Shown: piece by piece, positions 45,336 to 56,883 of the stretch
How the letters are laid out: each line of letters starts with the position of its first letter
Position numbering within the stretch: position 1 is the stretch's first letter
DNA from: Humulus lupulus
Lineage: Eukaryota; Streptophyta; Magnoliopsida; Rosales; Cannabaceae
NCBI RefSeq assembly: GCF_963169125.1
Contig: NC_084802.1
Span: 37,098,607 to 37,162,606 of the forward strand
Reading direction: 5' to 3'
Length of the DNA stretch: 64,000 nucleotides
Position numbers and translations under genes: made by a program
The notes under the pieces: model-generated
The model's input: only the letters and a program-made list of their open reading frames with translations
Told to the model about the DNA's origin: nothing
The model's database searches: none

Positions 45336-45942
45336 TGTTATCCCAAAAATCAGAAGTAAATGACATGGCAAGCATTAATTACACATGGCTGACACCTGGA
45401 AGAATCTGTGTTCGAATATCGACCAGGAAAGCACCCCCGTGTCATACGATCGGTTTCTCCATACGACCAGCCTGGTCGTACGTACATTATATGCGGAGAA
45501 GATCTTAAGCAGTTATGATGGAATCCGAAATTATCTCCCATGATTTCCTGAGTATTCGATTATTTAGGAAATAATATCTGTAACAAATCAATGTAAATCT
45601 TCCCTGAGCTTATAAATAGAAGAGGAGGGCTCAGGGAAGATGATCGATCTTTTTTCTTCTTTTCTGACTTCTAGATCGCTGGAGATTAGAGTTATCAAAT
45701 TAATCATATTGTATTGTTCTTCAGAAGTTGGTGAAACTCATTGAACCCTAGTTCTTTGATCACTCCTTTTGATCTCACATCAATAACAATCTAAGTGGAT
45801 GTAGGTTATTACCAGATCCTGGGGCCGAACCACTATAAAATATCGTGTTCTTATTATTTTCGTCATCACGTTCTTTTCAACGCATTCATCCACATCAAGC
45901 GTATTTTGACTCCGTGTCAGTTGCCCAAAATCAAGGTCAACA
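45336..45942 (+). repeat. Element B 3' LTR
   Basis: Same length as the 5' LTR. It is preceded by the purine tract CTTGGGGGGCAAA (45323-45335), the likely plus-strand primer. Confidence 0.93.
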
Positions 45943-45947
45943 AGTCT

Positions 45948-46474
45948 CATCACTACATGCATGAACCATGTCAATTCTCTTTGGGTTATCATACATTCCT
46001 CATCGAATGCATTAATTCAATTAAGGTCACAAAGATCTCATCATAAATTGTATTGACCTTAATCTCATTATGGTTAATTTTACAATTTTCATATCTCACA
46101 TGATGATCAATAACTTTACAAACAAAACAAGTACAACAATAACCCTTGAATTGTTTATTAACATTCACCATTATACTCTTAATATAAACAATAATCTCAA
46201 ACTCACAAAAATATGGCAGCAAACACATTTCATTCAAATTCTTGAAATCTACACATTTAAAAATAAGGAACTTAATGATACCAATCTCCTTAAGCATGTA
46301 ATCTCATTGAGTTGTCTCATCCTTTGTTGATGAAGACCTTGAATCCATATCCATATTCATGTAGAGCATTTCCATATAGAACTTTCTTTGATCTTTCATG
46401 GTGATGTATCCAACACAAACCAAATCTTGAAACAAGGATTTGAAGGTTGTAGAAGATGAGCCAATTTCCCCCAT
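45948..46474 (-). pseudogene. Copia A1 Gag, short and broken
   Basis: ATG at 46474 opens MGEIGSSSTTFKSLFQ. A TGA at 46306-46304 follows after 56 residues and the same frame continues to 45989. The zinc-knuckle region reads CFVCKVIDHHVRYENC, with spacing two residues longer than CX2CX4HX4C. About 170 residues remain, against about 250-300 for copia Gag, so the middle is probably deleted. Element B separates it from the protease. Confidence 0.7.
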
Positions 46475-46527
46475 TGCTGATTATGCAAAACACAAAATGA
46501 AAGTAATTAGAATTAGAGATTTTGATT

Positions 46528-46725
46528 GTTGGGAATATATGGTTTTACTCTTTGCAAATCAACAATAAATTATGATAATAATGCAATATTCCAAACCCTA
46601 GATGTTGATCTAGATTCAAATTCAAAGTATGAAGGCAATTCTTGATAATCAAATAAACAAGTTCATGATATGAATGTTAATCTTGAATATAATGAACTAA
46701 ATGATGATAATATGAATTTAGATAC
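46528..46725 (-). repeat. Copia A1 5' LTR, first visible piece
   Basis: Starts TGTTGGGAATATATGG in the plus direction and matches 27129-27330 at about 96%. It is cut at GATAC (46721-46725) by element G. Confidence 0.9.
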
Positions 46726-46970
46726 TGTAAATGTGGAATTTTTTCCTTGTGAATTCTATTCACAAGTGAAGCTCTATACTACGAGACATCTTGAAAGGGC
46801 ATCGCGTGATGGTGAGGGAGTTGGGGTAAGAGAGTCACCCTCACTAGGCGAGGGACTTCGGCCACTTGCCAAGCTTCACCCTCGCTATGCGAAGGTCCCC
46901 AGCTGGCCATCCGCGTGCGCCCCATTCCAGCAGGCATCAAGCCTCGTCCACACTCGGAGGAAGAACGTCA

Positions 46971-47210
46971 GCCTCGCTATGCGAGGGTGAGGGCTGTGTT
47001 GAGGTGTCCGTGCTCCTAGCCTCGCGACGCTGCACCTCAGAGGAAGAACGTCAGCCTCGCTATGCGAGGGTGAGGTCTGTGTTGAGGTATCCGTGTTCCT
47101 AGCCTCGCGACGCTGCGCTCAGAAGGAGGAGAGGCAGCCTCGCTATGCAAGGGTGAGGGGTGTGTTGAGGTACCCGTGCTCCTAGCCTCGTGTCTATGCG
47201 ATCCGCATAG
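46971..47210 (+). repeat. 83-bp tandem array in element G 5' LTR
   Basis: About three units start GCCTCGCTATGCGAGGGTG. Each has a short palindrome and the phrase CTAGCCTCGCGACGCTGC. The array replaces the 54-bp array found at the same place in the 3' LTR. Confidence 0.85.
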
Positions 47211-47646
47211 GCCGGCCCTGACCCTCGGCACCTCGACTTCTCAGGACATGCATAGGATGAAGCCTCCTTGGCACAGGCATGAGATCACTTAGGGGAATCT
47301 TGTTGATATGCCAAACGAACATGGAGCATTGAACGGGAATTGATGAGGAGCACCGAGTACGGAACACGTGCGCTGACACGGGGTGTACGATTATGGAGAG
47401 AACAGAGGCACGACCCTATGATCTGCGTCTGAGGAGTAGTGGCGGTACGGACCTGTACGAAGAGTGGTGAGACCACTTGGACACCCCCGACCATGCGCCA
47501 GAGCCGACAGTACTATGTCCAAGGCCACGACTCTGACACCATCAGGGTAGACACCACTACGCCCTGAGCCACTACTTTATCAGAGTACCTATGTACGTCC
47601 CAGTGGTCTGGGACTTGTTTGTATCCTGGGCCAATAGAGCCTCCCC

Positions 47647-47655
47647 TATAAATAG
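47647..47655 (+). promoter_or_regulatory. TATA box of element G 5' LTR
   Basis: TATAAATAG after CCTCCCC; the 3' LTR has TATAAATAG at 53405-53413. The flanking sequences are related, so this part of the two LTRs is homologous. Confidence 0.7.
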
Positions 47656-47918
47656 GCTCCAACCCCTCAGGCTAGGGGGTTGGAAAACTGAATGTAAAAA
47701 TGAGACTTATGAAATATATGCTTCTGGTTCTCATGCTTTCCTGAGTTTTCTCCTGTTGTTTAGAGTGCTTTCTATCTAATTCATGGCTTCTTATAGTATA
47801 GAGATTGAAGTTTTCTAACCATCAATCGTTGACGAGTTCTTACCGTCAACAGTTTGGCGCCGTCTGTGGGAACGTAAGCACCAAGCTACTGTTCTTCCAT
47901 TACTTCCGGCAAGGAGAA

Positions 47919-50900
47919 ATGTCAAGACGTTCGGAGCGACTCAGGGAGCCTCGAGAGGTGGAGGTCCACCTTACCAGAGTCCAACTGAAGGCCTCCATGA
48001 TGGAGCCACCTCCACCCCGAGACGCAGAGCCCCCAAGGGACCCTAAGGTTCACGATAATGACAGGGAGGCCTCGTCACCGGCCTCCCCGCCTGGTGGGAA
48101 TCCTCCAAGGACAACTACTGTAACACTCGGGAATGCCAACGAGTTCCCTCCTCCTAAACCACTACAGGAACCGAACTCCGGCCGGCAAGACCCGGGTCCC
48201 TCGACGGGTAGACATGATAAGCAACCCCGGGTCCATTCCGTGAGCTCGAGTTCTAAATCTCGTTTCTATGAAGAGGAGATTCATGAACTGCACCGTAAAA
48301 ACCAAAGACTGGAGACTACCCTGGAGAACATGCAGGAGGTGCTAAATGGCCTGGTGCAAGGAAAGTCGAATGTGACCCTGCCCAAGAGGGAAGAGAAGGG
48401 TCGGGAAACCACTGTCCCAGTAGGCGACGAGAGGACCAGGCACTCCACCAGTAACACCCCTAGGAGAGAAAGGCCGAAGTCGGAGGGTGAGCCAGTGATA
48501 TCTAAGACGCAAGGAGATGCTCCAGAGACCCGGGGAGAAGTGGGAACTATTTTCGGAGGTCCGGGGTTTGGAGGGGACTCCCGCAGAGGACGAGATCGGT
48601 ATGCTAGAGAAGCCAGGCGAAGTCCACCACCCTGTGTCATGAGTTTGGAACAACGACCCCCGAAAAGCTTCAAGGGAGAAAACGATTCGATCACCTTCAC
48701 TGAGGAGGACGCGCGGGGGGTACACTTTCCCCACAATGATCCGCTGGTGTTGACAGTTCAATTGGCGAACATGCGTGTGCATCGAGTCCTAGTGGACAAC
48801 GGGAGCTCAGTGGACATCCTATATCGCCCTGCTTTGGAAAAGATGGGACTGGGCATTCGTCATCTGAAACCCTGCCAGTCGTCCCTATACGGATTCACAG
48901 GGGACTCAGTACAACCCCTTGGAATGATCGAACTGACACTTACCATGGGGGAGCAACCCCGACAGACTACAGTCATGTCTAACTTTGTTGTAGTAGATTG
49001 TGCATCAGCTTTCAACGCGGTATTGGGGAGACCCTCCCTGAAAGAGTTGAAAGCCATAACTTCAATATATCACTTGGTTGTCAAGTTCCCGACTCCAGGA
49101 GGGGTCGCAAGTATGAAGGGAGAACAGAAGGAGGCGAGGGAGTGTTACAACACCTCACTCCGCACGCCTGTAAAGCCGCGAGAGCCAATGGCCATGGTGG
49201 TACATGAGGCGCTATGTATGCCCACAGGGGGTCCACAGGAGCTGGACCCTCGGGTCGTGGATGAGTCAAGAGCAGCACCAGTGGAAGAAGTAGAGGAGGT
49301 TACAGTGACGGAAGAACCCTTAAGGAAATTGAAGATAGGGAGGAGCCTGCAAGGTGACGTGAAGGAGGAATTGATGAAATTTTTGAAAGATAATCTAGAC
49401 GTGTTTGCATGGAGTCATGAGGACATGGTGGGCATAGACCCCAGCGTGATGTGCCACCACCTGAACATCTCCCCAGAAGCAAGGCCCGTCAGGCAAAAGA
49501 GGCGGGCGCTAGACCCAACGAGATACGCAGCATTAAAGGAAGAGGTCGACAAGTTGAAGGCCAACGGGTTCATCCGTGAGTCTTTCTACCCTGTGTGGGT
49601 ATCAAACCCAGTACTCGTGCCGAAGCCAAATGGGAAGTGGAGAACTTGCGTCGATTTCACGAACTTGAATAAAGCTTGTCCTAAGGACAGCTTCCCACTT
49701 CCCAGGATAGATCAGCTAGTAGACGCGACAGCAGGACATGAGTTACTAAGTTTCATGGACGCCTACTCAGGATACAACCAAATCCCAATGAACCCGGCAG
49801 ATGAAGAGCACACATCATTCATTACAGACAAAGGGCTCTACTGTTACAAGGTGATGCCCTTCGGGCTCAAAAACGCAGGGGCCACCTATCAGAGGCTGGT
49901 GAATAAAATGTTCGCCAATCAGATAGGAAGGAATATGGAGGTGTATGTGGATGACATGTTAGTGAAGACCAAAGAAGCAACGGAGCTCAACAAAGACCTT
50001 GGTGAGATGTTTGACACGCTAAGGAAATACCGGATGAAGTTGAACCCAGTCAAGTGCACCTTCGGGGTATCCTCAGGAAAATTCTTGGGCTTCATGGTCA
50101 ATTCCAGGGGCATCGAATCCAATTCTGACAAGATAAAGGCACTAATAGAGATGAGCTCGCCGAAGAATAAAAAGGAGGTGCAGTGCCTAACGGGAAGGGT
50201 AGCGGCCCTTAACAGGTTTATCTCCAGGTCCACTGACAAGTGCCTCCCATTCTTTGACATCCTCAAAGGGAGCAAAAAGTTCGCTTGGGATGAAAGATGC
50301 GAGGAAGCATTGTCAAGCTGAAAGAGCACCTGGGGAAGCCACCCCTGTTGGCAAAGCCAGAGAAGGGCGAGAAGCTGTACCTGTACTTAGCAGTGTCTGA
50401 GCATGCCATCAGTGCAGCTTTGGTTAAGGGAGAGAAGAAGCAACAACAACCTGTATATTATATCAGCAAGCGTTTGGTGGACGCAGAGAGCCGGTATCCA
50501 GAGATCGAAAAATTGGCCTATGCGCTAGTGGTGGCTTCGAGAAAGTTGAGGCCTTACTTCCATGCACATACAATTGAAGTCCTAACAGATAGTCCGTTGA
50601 GACAGGTCTTACATAAGCCTGAGACTTTGGGAAGACTAATGAAATGGTCGATCGAACTAAGTCAATTTGATATTGTATACACTCCAAGGGCCTCCATCAA
50701 TGGACAGGTGCTGGCAGATTTTATAGTAGAGCTCACCCATCAGCTGAATGAAAGAAGGAGTGAAGGAGGGGAGTTGTCTGTTATGGAGGAAGAACTAGGA
50801 GGTGTAGAGGAGTGGAGTTTGCACGTTGATGGGGCGTCAAATGAAGGAGGATCAAGAGCGGGCATCATGATGACCGGGCCCGAGGGACATAGAATGTATT

Positions 50901-52171
50901 GCGCAATCCGATTTGGGTTTGAGGCCTCCAATAATGAGGCAGAGTACGAGGCGCTCTTAGCTGGCCTGCGTTTGGCCCAGGAACTGAGAGTGACGCGCCT
51001 TCAAATCTTCAGCGACTCTCAGTTGGTGGTATGCCAAGTAAAGGGAGAATACCAGGCAAGGGGACCCAAGATGGCAGCATACTTGGAGAGGGTGAAGGGC
51101 TATTTGGGGTGGTTGGTGGCATATACTATAGAGCAAATCCCCAGAGAAAAGAACACCCATGCCGATGCACTCGCAAAGCTAGCATCCACCAAGGATAGTG
51201 ATGTCTTGGAATCAATACCCGTGGAGTACTTACCAAAACCCAGCATCGAGGGCGCAGACGTGCACATGATTAGCGTCCCAAGGGAATCATGGACCGAGCC
51301 AATCAAGAGGTACCTGGAAGAAGGAACCTTGCCTGCGGATAAAAACGAATCCCGGAGATTGGTGTACAAGGCCGCAAGATACACCCTGGTAAATGGGGTC
51401 CTTTACAAAAGAGGATTCTCAATGCCACTCCTGCGGTGTGTAGAAGAAGAGGAGGCGTTGAAGGTGTTACAGGAGATACATGAGGGAGAGTGCGGCAACC
51501 ACGAGAGCGGACCCTCCACGGCTAGGAAGGCCATGAGACAAGGATACTACTGGCCTTCCATGGAGAGAGATGCGCATGACTTTGCCACGAAATGCGACAA
51601 ATGCCAGAGGCACGCCAATTACCCTCGGAAACCTCCAAGCGAACTGACCAGCATGACCAGCCCCTGGCCCTTCGCTATCTGGGGAATAGACTTAATCGGC
51701 GATCTTCCTACAGGCAGGGGTGGAGCGAAGTACGCAGTGGTGGCGGTGGATTATTTCACTAAGTGGGTAGAAGCGGAACCCCTTGTGAAGATAACCGCCA
51801 AGCACATCACCTCTTTCGTCAACAAATTCATTGTGTGTCGATATGGAGTACCCTACAAGATTATTTCCGACAATGGTACCCAGTTCGAGGGAGGAGCTTT
51901 CGATGAATATTGTAAGGAAAGAGGCATAAGGAGGAGCTTCTCCGCGGTTGTGCACCCCTAGGCCAATGGGCAAGTGGAGGCCATCAACAGGGTCCTTAAG
52001 AAGAACCTAAAGACAAAGCTGGAAAAGATGAAGGGAGCCTATCTGATTGGCGATATCCTTACAAGTAATCAAAGTGCACCAACGGACATGGATCACCCAG
52101 CAATACCACCAGAGCATAGGGAGTGTAGCATTAATATGAGTCTACCAAGAAGCCTAAAGACTTCCCAATAG
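47919..52171 (+). pseudogene. Element G Gag-Pol, deleted and broken
   Basis: Chosen start 47919 (MSRRSERLREPREVEVHL); the frame is also open upstream in the LTR. A proline- and charge-rich Gag N-terminus with a coiled coil (48270-48350) passes straight to VGTIFGGPGFGGDSRRGR, so capsid and zinc knuckle are missing. Then protease (VLVDNGSSVDIL, Asn for the usual Thr), reverse transcriptase with YVDDM (about 49945), RNase H, and after a frameshift near 50310 the second RNase H (LHVDGASNEGGSRAG, 50820-50865). Integrase follows (HEGECGNHESG, CDKCQ, GIDLIG, SDNGTQF) up to a TAG at 51959-51961. After about 35 more integrase residues the rest of the core and the C-terminal domain are gone. Not functional. 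Confidence 0.9.
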
Positions 52172-52184
52172 ACTGGGGGGCAAG

Positions 52185-53607
52185 TGTGAATGCCAAAAAT
52201 TGACCAGAGCCATTGTCAACACTCAAGAGAAAAATTGAGGGTTACCCTCAATTAGCCTCGGGCAAGCAAAGCAGCCCAATACCTTGCCCCACGCGAGACC
52301 CATGTCGCATAGAAGCCCTTAGCGAAAATGCCCAAAAGGACCTAAGGGGCCTCGTTGTGCAAGGCTGCCCTTCCCCCGCGCATGCCTGGCAAGGCATCAA
52401 GGGTCTCACTATGCGAGGCTACCCTTCCCCCGCATGCACCTGCCAAGGCCACAAGGGTCTCACTATGCGAGGCTGCCCTTCCCTCGCATGCGAGGCTACC
52501 CTTCCCCCGCGCATGCCTGGCAAGGCATCAAGGGTCTCACTATGCGAGGCTACCCTTCCCCCGCATGCGAGGCTACCCTTCCCCAGCATGCGCCTGCCAA
52601 GGCCACAAGGGTCTCACTATGCGAGGCTACCCTTCCCCCGCATGCGAGAGTACCCTTCCCCTGCATGCGCCTGCCAAGGCCACAAGGGTCTCTGCGAGGC
52701 TACCCTTCCCCCGCATGCGAGGCTACCCTTCCCCCGCATGCGCCTGCCAAGGCCACAAGGGTCTCACTATGCGAGGCTGCCCTTCCCCCGCATGCGCCTG
52801 CCAAGGCCACAAGGGTCTCACAATGCGAGGCTGCCCTCACCCGGGCGCCTCGCGACCCAGATGCGTGCCAATGCCTCGCACAGCAAGACACACCTCACCA
52901 CGCTAGGCACCAAGGGTCTTGCCTTGTGATACCCATCCCCATGCCTCGTGAATGCCCAAGTCATGCCTGGATACTCGCTTAGGCACCAAGGGTCTTGCCT
53001 TGTGAGACCCATCCCCAAGCCTCGTACATACCTATTTCCAGGCCTCCTACCTGGAGGTAAGGACGGGATAAAAGAAGTATGGATCGACACTTACTAAAAT
53101 ATAAAGAAACCTAGAGAAGATATTTATGTAAAGGGGACCACTAGGGATGAGATAAATGTACAAGCACGGGATGTTCAACCCTGAAAAAGGGCAAAGGCAT
53201 GACTCTGACATCTGTGTCCTACAAGTAGTGGAGGTATAGATTTGTACAGAGAGTGGAAGCACTACATGCATACCTCTGACTATGTACTAGGCCGACACCA
53301 TAACCTTCTGCTCCACCACAACTTGTGCCACTACCCTGAAAATGTACCTATGCACAATCTTGTCCCCTGGGACCACAATGTATGAGGAGCCATTAGAGCT
53401 CCAGTATAAATAGATCATCACCCCTCTAGAAAAGGGGTTGGAAAAATTGATTGTATGCTAAGGCTGTTAAGTAATATACAATTTCGACTCCATTGGAGTT
53501 CTACATATTTACTCTTTCAAGTTTTCTCCATCTTCTTCTGAGATACCTTTGGCAATATAGTCTTAGTTTCCTAACCTTATATCGTTGACGAGATTTCACC
53601 GTCAACA
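52185..53607 (+). repeat. Element G 3' LTR
   Basis: TGTGAATG to CCGTCAACA, 1,423 bp, about 300 bp longer than the 5' LTR. It contains the 54-bp array. The TATA region and last 100 bp resemble the 5' LTR; the middle does not align by eye. Confidence 0.85.
52350..52850 (+). repeat. 54-bp tandem array in element G 3' LTR
   Basis: Repeats of GCGAGGCTACCCTTCCCCCG followed by CATGCGCCTGCCAAGGCCAC and AAGGGTCTCACTAT, with partial units. A perfect 14-bp palindrome CCTCGCATGCGAGG lies at 52482-52495. Unit length 54 is divisible by three, so all forward frames stay open across it; the resulting repetitive ORFs are not genes. Confidence 0.88.
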
Positions 53608-53612
53608 GATAC

Positions 53613-53954
53613 ATTAAATCATCAATACTAACAATGAATAATATAATAGAATTACAAAATACAAGATTAGGGTTAGAGAGATATAACATTTATATTGAGC
53701 AACTTGAACCTTCAACTTGGGGGACTTCTAAGGTTTATACACAATATGAATATTGTTGTCCAAAATCTCTATTCCAAGTCTTCCCAATTGCTTGAAGCTT
53801 CAACTAAGTAGAATGAGATTTGAGATTGAACAAGCCTTGAAACTTAAGAAAGTCAAGCAAACTTGATGAGTTTCTTTGAGAAAACTTTGGTCTTAAAGAG
53901 CTAGAGAGAGAATGAGTTTTAAAGAGAGAGTTGGAAAGTGTGATCAAGATTTTT
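53613..53954 (-). repeat. Copia A1 5' LTR, second visible piece
   Basis: Continues the LTR after element G (compare 27331-27665) and is cut at 53954 by element E. The rest, including the region with the TATA-like box and palindromes, is outside the window. Confidence 0.88.
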
Positions 53955-56883
53955 TGTAACGCCCTACTACCCAGGGACCGTAATACTGTGTATTTTAAAT
54001 AGTGCTAAACTAGATAAATGAGTCATTTGGCTATAATCGTGTAGATAAACATGATTAACGGTTTAGGGTTAAAATATTTGGTCAAAGACAGAAACGTTTC
54101 ACTAAAACGTTTTCAGTATACATGGGATCTCAAAATATATTTAAAAGGTTAATTACAATAAAAGAGTTATAACCAGTCGACCTAAGCGGAAAAATAGAGT
54201 TTAACCTTAGTTCCTCTTTAAACCCTCACCCGTGATGGTCGAGCAGCCGCATATGTACACATCGTCACCTGAGCTCTCCAACTCAAGGATGGTCCAGCTT
54301 TCTTTTCCTTTTACCTGCACCACATAGCACCCGTGAGCCGAGGCTCAACAAGAAAACTTAAACATGCTCATAAGCAATTAATAACATGTTACCAAATCAT
54401 AATAAGCATGCTTAGCAATAATAACCATACTCATGCATGCAGGCAAGTACATATAAATGATTATGGAATCATTCTGGCTCAACGCCGTAGGATATGGGAC
54501 TAATGAGTCACCCTGGGGCCCTGTCCTATGTATAACCAGCTTTGGAGCTAATCTAGCGTACATGGCGCTAAGTTGTCTCCGACCAATAGATCGATCAAAC
54601 GTAAGATGCGCTCCTGGTTAGGCTGGATAATATGGACCAACGCTTAGCGCGGTATCCCCCTACTTGACTTAATAAGTCAATGCCTTACGACCAACATTTA
54701 GTGTGTTAATGTCGTTCTTGACTAATAAGTCAATGCTTTACAACCAGCACTCGCTATGCTAATGTCGTCCTTGACTAATAAGTCAATACTAGGATATGTG
54801 ACTATTAAGTCACCTCAGGTCTCTTAGCCATATCCTCTATATAAGCATACCTGGCGCTGACCAGCACTCAACGTGCTAAGGTCATTCATGACTAATAAGT
54901 CAATGCTAGGATATGTGACTATTAAGTCACCTCAGGTCTCTTAGCCATATCCTCTGTATAAGCATACCTAGCGCTGACCAGCACTCAACGTGCTAAGGTC
55001 ATTCTTGACTAATAAGTCAATGCTAGGATATGTAACTATTAAGTCACCTCAGATCTCTTAGCCATATCCAATGTATAAGAGTACATGGCGTTGACTAGCA
55101 CTCAACGTGCTAAGGCCGTTCTTGACTAATAAGTCAATGCTAGGATATGTGACTATTAATTCACCCCGGGTCCCATAGCCCTATCCTTTGTATAAGCGTA
55201 CTTGACGCTTCTGGTTCGCCTAACCAAAACGATCAGCACTCAACGCTATTGTTGCCCTTGATTGATAAGTCAATGCCTTTATACCAGCGCTCAGTGCTAT
55301 TGCCGATCTTGACTGATAAGTCAATGCTTTATGACCAACGCTCAGTGTTATTGTCATCCTTGACTAATAAGTCAAGCCTTTCTCAATAAGATAATGCAAA
55401 CAAGCATATATCATATGTCAAATATCCAGATATAAAGCATTCAACATGCTTAATCAATAATCACAAGCATAATCATAATCATGCATCCATGTACCATATA
55501 CTGGGTGCAGTTTTCTTACCTTTGGTCCAAGCACATGTTACCAATAAATGATCATTGAGCATGATCCTGATTCTGAACCTCTAGCGATAATCTAGTCACA
55601 ACCATAATATAGAATCCCATAAAAAATGAGTAAATAAAGGCTTTCGAACCGAGTTCTAGCCTCTGGGACGTCGAATCCTACCAAACCGGGTAGTAGGATC
55701 GATCCCGAGTCCTTAGATTTAAGTTCCCATGACTAAAAACACAACCTGGCCAAAAATTCTCAGGCAGGTCGCGACCTAGTCCTGGGGGTCGCGGCGCGCC
55801 TTCCAAACAGACAGCCCTTTGCCTGGGCTTCAGAATGCGGGTCGCGACTTGCCCTCTAGAGTCACGGCATAGCCCCCAGGCAAAACCCCTCCTGGTCTTG
55901 GGTTCACACAGGTCGCAGCGCCCAAGAACAATGCTGCGACCTAACTCGAACCCATCCATTTTCTCCATTTTTCCCATCTCAAAATCCTCCAAAAACCTGC
56001 CCGAACTTATCCAAATCCCCAAAACAAAGTTCCCAAACATCTCAATGGCCCAAAACCATCAAAACCCAAGTCCCAAACCATTCAAAAATTCTTCAAAACA
56101 TAAAATCCAATGAAAGCTTAAAAACTCAAAAATTCAAAACTTAAAGCTTGGATTACCTCTTATTGAGTTGTTTCCCAGCTAAATCATCTATCTAGCTTCT
56201 AATCTTTCCTAGAATCGTCATGTCTCTAACCTTGCTTAAATCTGAGTTCTAAAACTCGAGTTTCCTTCAAAAATGCTAACGGGCGTCAAATGAACGAACA
56301 ACAGAGAGATAGAACGTACCGAACGTTCTTTTTATTTACGACAGGTTACTTTGGGCTTAAGTAACCTCAAGCAAATCCCAATGCTCGGGGTCCCGAAAAC
56401 GCCCCCCGGGGTAAAATAGTCAAAATTCCCAGAATTACCTCCTGATCTCATTAACTCTCTATATATCATCAAATATTCATTTCCAATACCCAGTATCTCG
56501 GTAATGTATTGAATACTCAACATACCCATTAACTCACACCGAGTCAAATATGGGTCTGGTTGTGACTTTCCCACTAGCTTGCTCCCTAGGATCGTCTCGT
56601 GCCGAGTAACCCAAATATATCCACATAATAATGTGGTCTCACATATATATCACATACATGCCAAATATACCCATAACGGGTCAAATTACGAAAATTTCCC
56701 TTTTAATCAGAAATGGACCCACATGCATATTTAATACACCAAAACATGCATATCAAGTCATATTATAATATAACTCATATAATCACATATTGATACACAT
56801 ATATATCACATAATTTCCATAATTTTCCATCCTAGCCCCCTAATTAAGGTCCTAAGCCTTATTAGGTAATTTGGGACATTAAA
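53955..56883 (-). repeat. Element E 3' LTR
   Basis: TGTAACGCCCTAC to GGGACATTAAA in the plus direction, 2,929 bp. Related to LTRs C and D (TGTAACG start; AAGCCTTATTAGG near the end). Palindromes: AGGTCGCGACCT at 55766-55777, GTCGCGAC at 55841-55848, and a hairpin with 10-bp perfect arms at 55910-55919 and 55933-55942. Confidence 0.85.
54736..55380 (-). repeat. About 117-bp tandem repeats in element E LTR
   Basis: Units with GACCAGCACTCAACGTGCTA, TGACTAATAAGTCAATGCTA and GTGACTATTAAGTCACCTCA follow each other at about 54738, 54859, 54975 and 55093, then degrade into shorter forms to 55380. Each holds small inverted repeats (TGACT...AGTCA; GTGACTATTAAGTCAC). The same repeats begin in the second LTR at about 63790. 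Confidence 0.82.

Larger units (their letters stand above)
31756..45942 (+). mobile_element. Ty3/gypsy Tat-lineage element B, 14.2 kb
   Basis: Two 607-bp LTRs (31756-32362 and 45336-45942) differ at about 12 sites (2%). A perfect duplication AGTCT lies at 31751-31755 and 45943-45947. The plus strand holds gag-pol with two RNase H domains, a mark of the plant Tat lineage. The 4-kb 3' region holds an antisense gene. Solo LTR C (2,493 bp) sits in gag; without it B is about 11.7 kb. Confidence 0.95.
46726..47851 (+). repeat. Element G 5' LTR
   Basis: TGTAAATG to CCGTCAACA. It contains an 83-bp tandem array (units at 46971, 47054 and 47137) with the palindrome CCTCGCTATGCGAGG (46972-46986, 47055-47069). 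A TATA box (TATAAATAG) is at 47647-47655. Confidence 0.88.
46726..53607 (+). mobile_element. Ty3/gypsy Tat-lineage element G, internally deleted
   Basis: 6,882 bp with a perfect duplication GATAC at 46721-46725 and 53608-53612; the uninterrupted A1 3' LTR has one GATAC at this point. It has LTRs of 1,126 and 1,423 bp, primer site TGGCGCC (47855-47861) and purine tract GACTGGGGGGCAAG (52171-52184). The Gag capsid and the end of integrase are deleted. The two LTRs match only loosely, which is unusual. Confidence 0.9.

Noticed and set aside
47805..47918. Upstream extension of the element G polyprotein
   Set aside because: The frame is open but lies in the LTR and primer site; the first sensible Met after the primer site is at 47919.
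52213..52982. Three overlapping forward ORFs of 180-240 residues with repeats such as CEATLPPHAPAKA
   Set aside because: They are the three frames of a 54-bp tandem array in the element G 3' LTR; unit length divisible by three keeps all frames open. Not a gene.
54736..55380. Regular repeats with spacers, CRISPR-like at first look
   Set aside because: Plant nuclear LTR tandem repeats; the units are contiguous, with no unique spacers and no cas genes.
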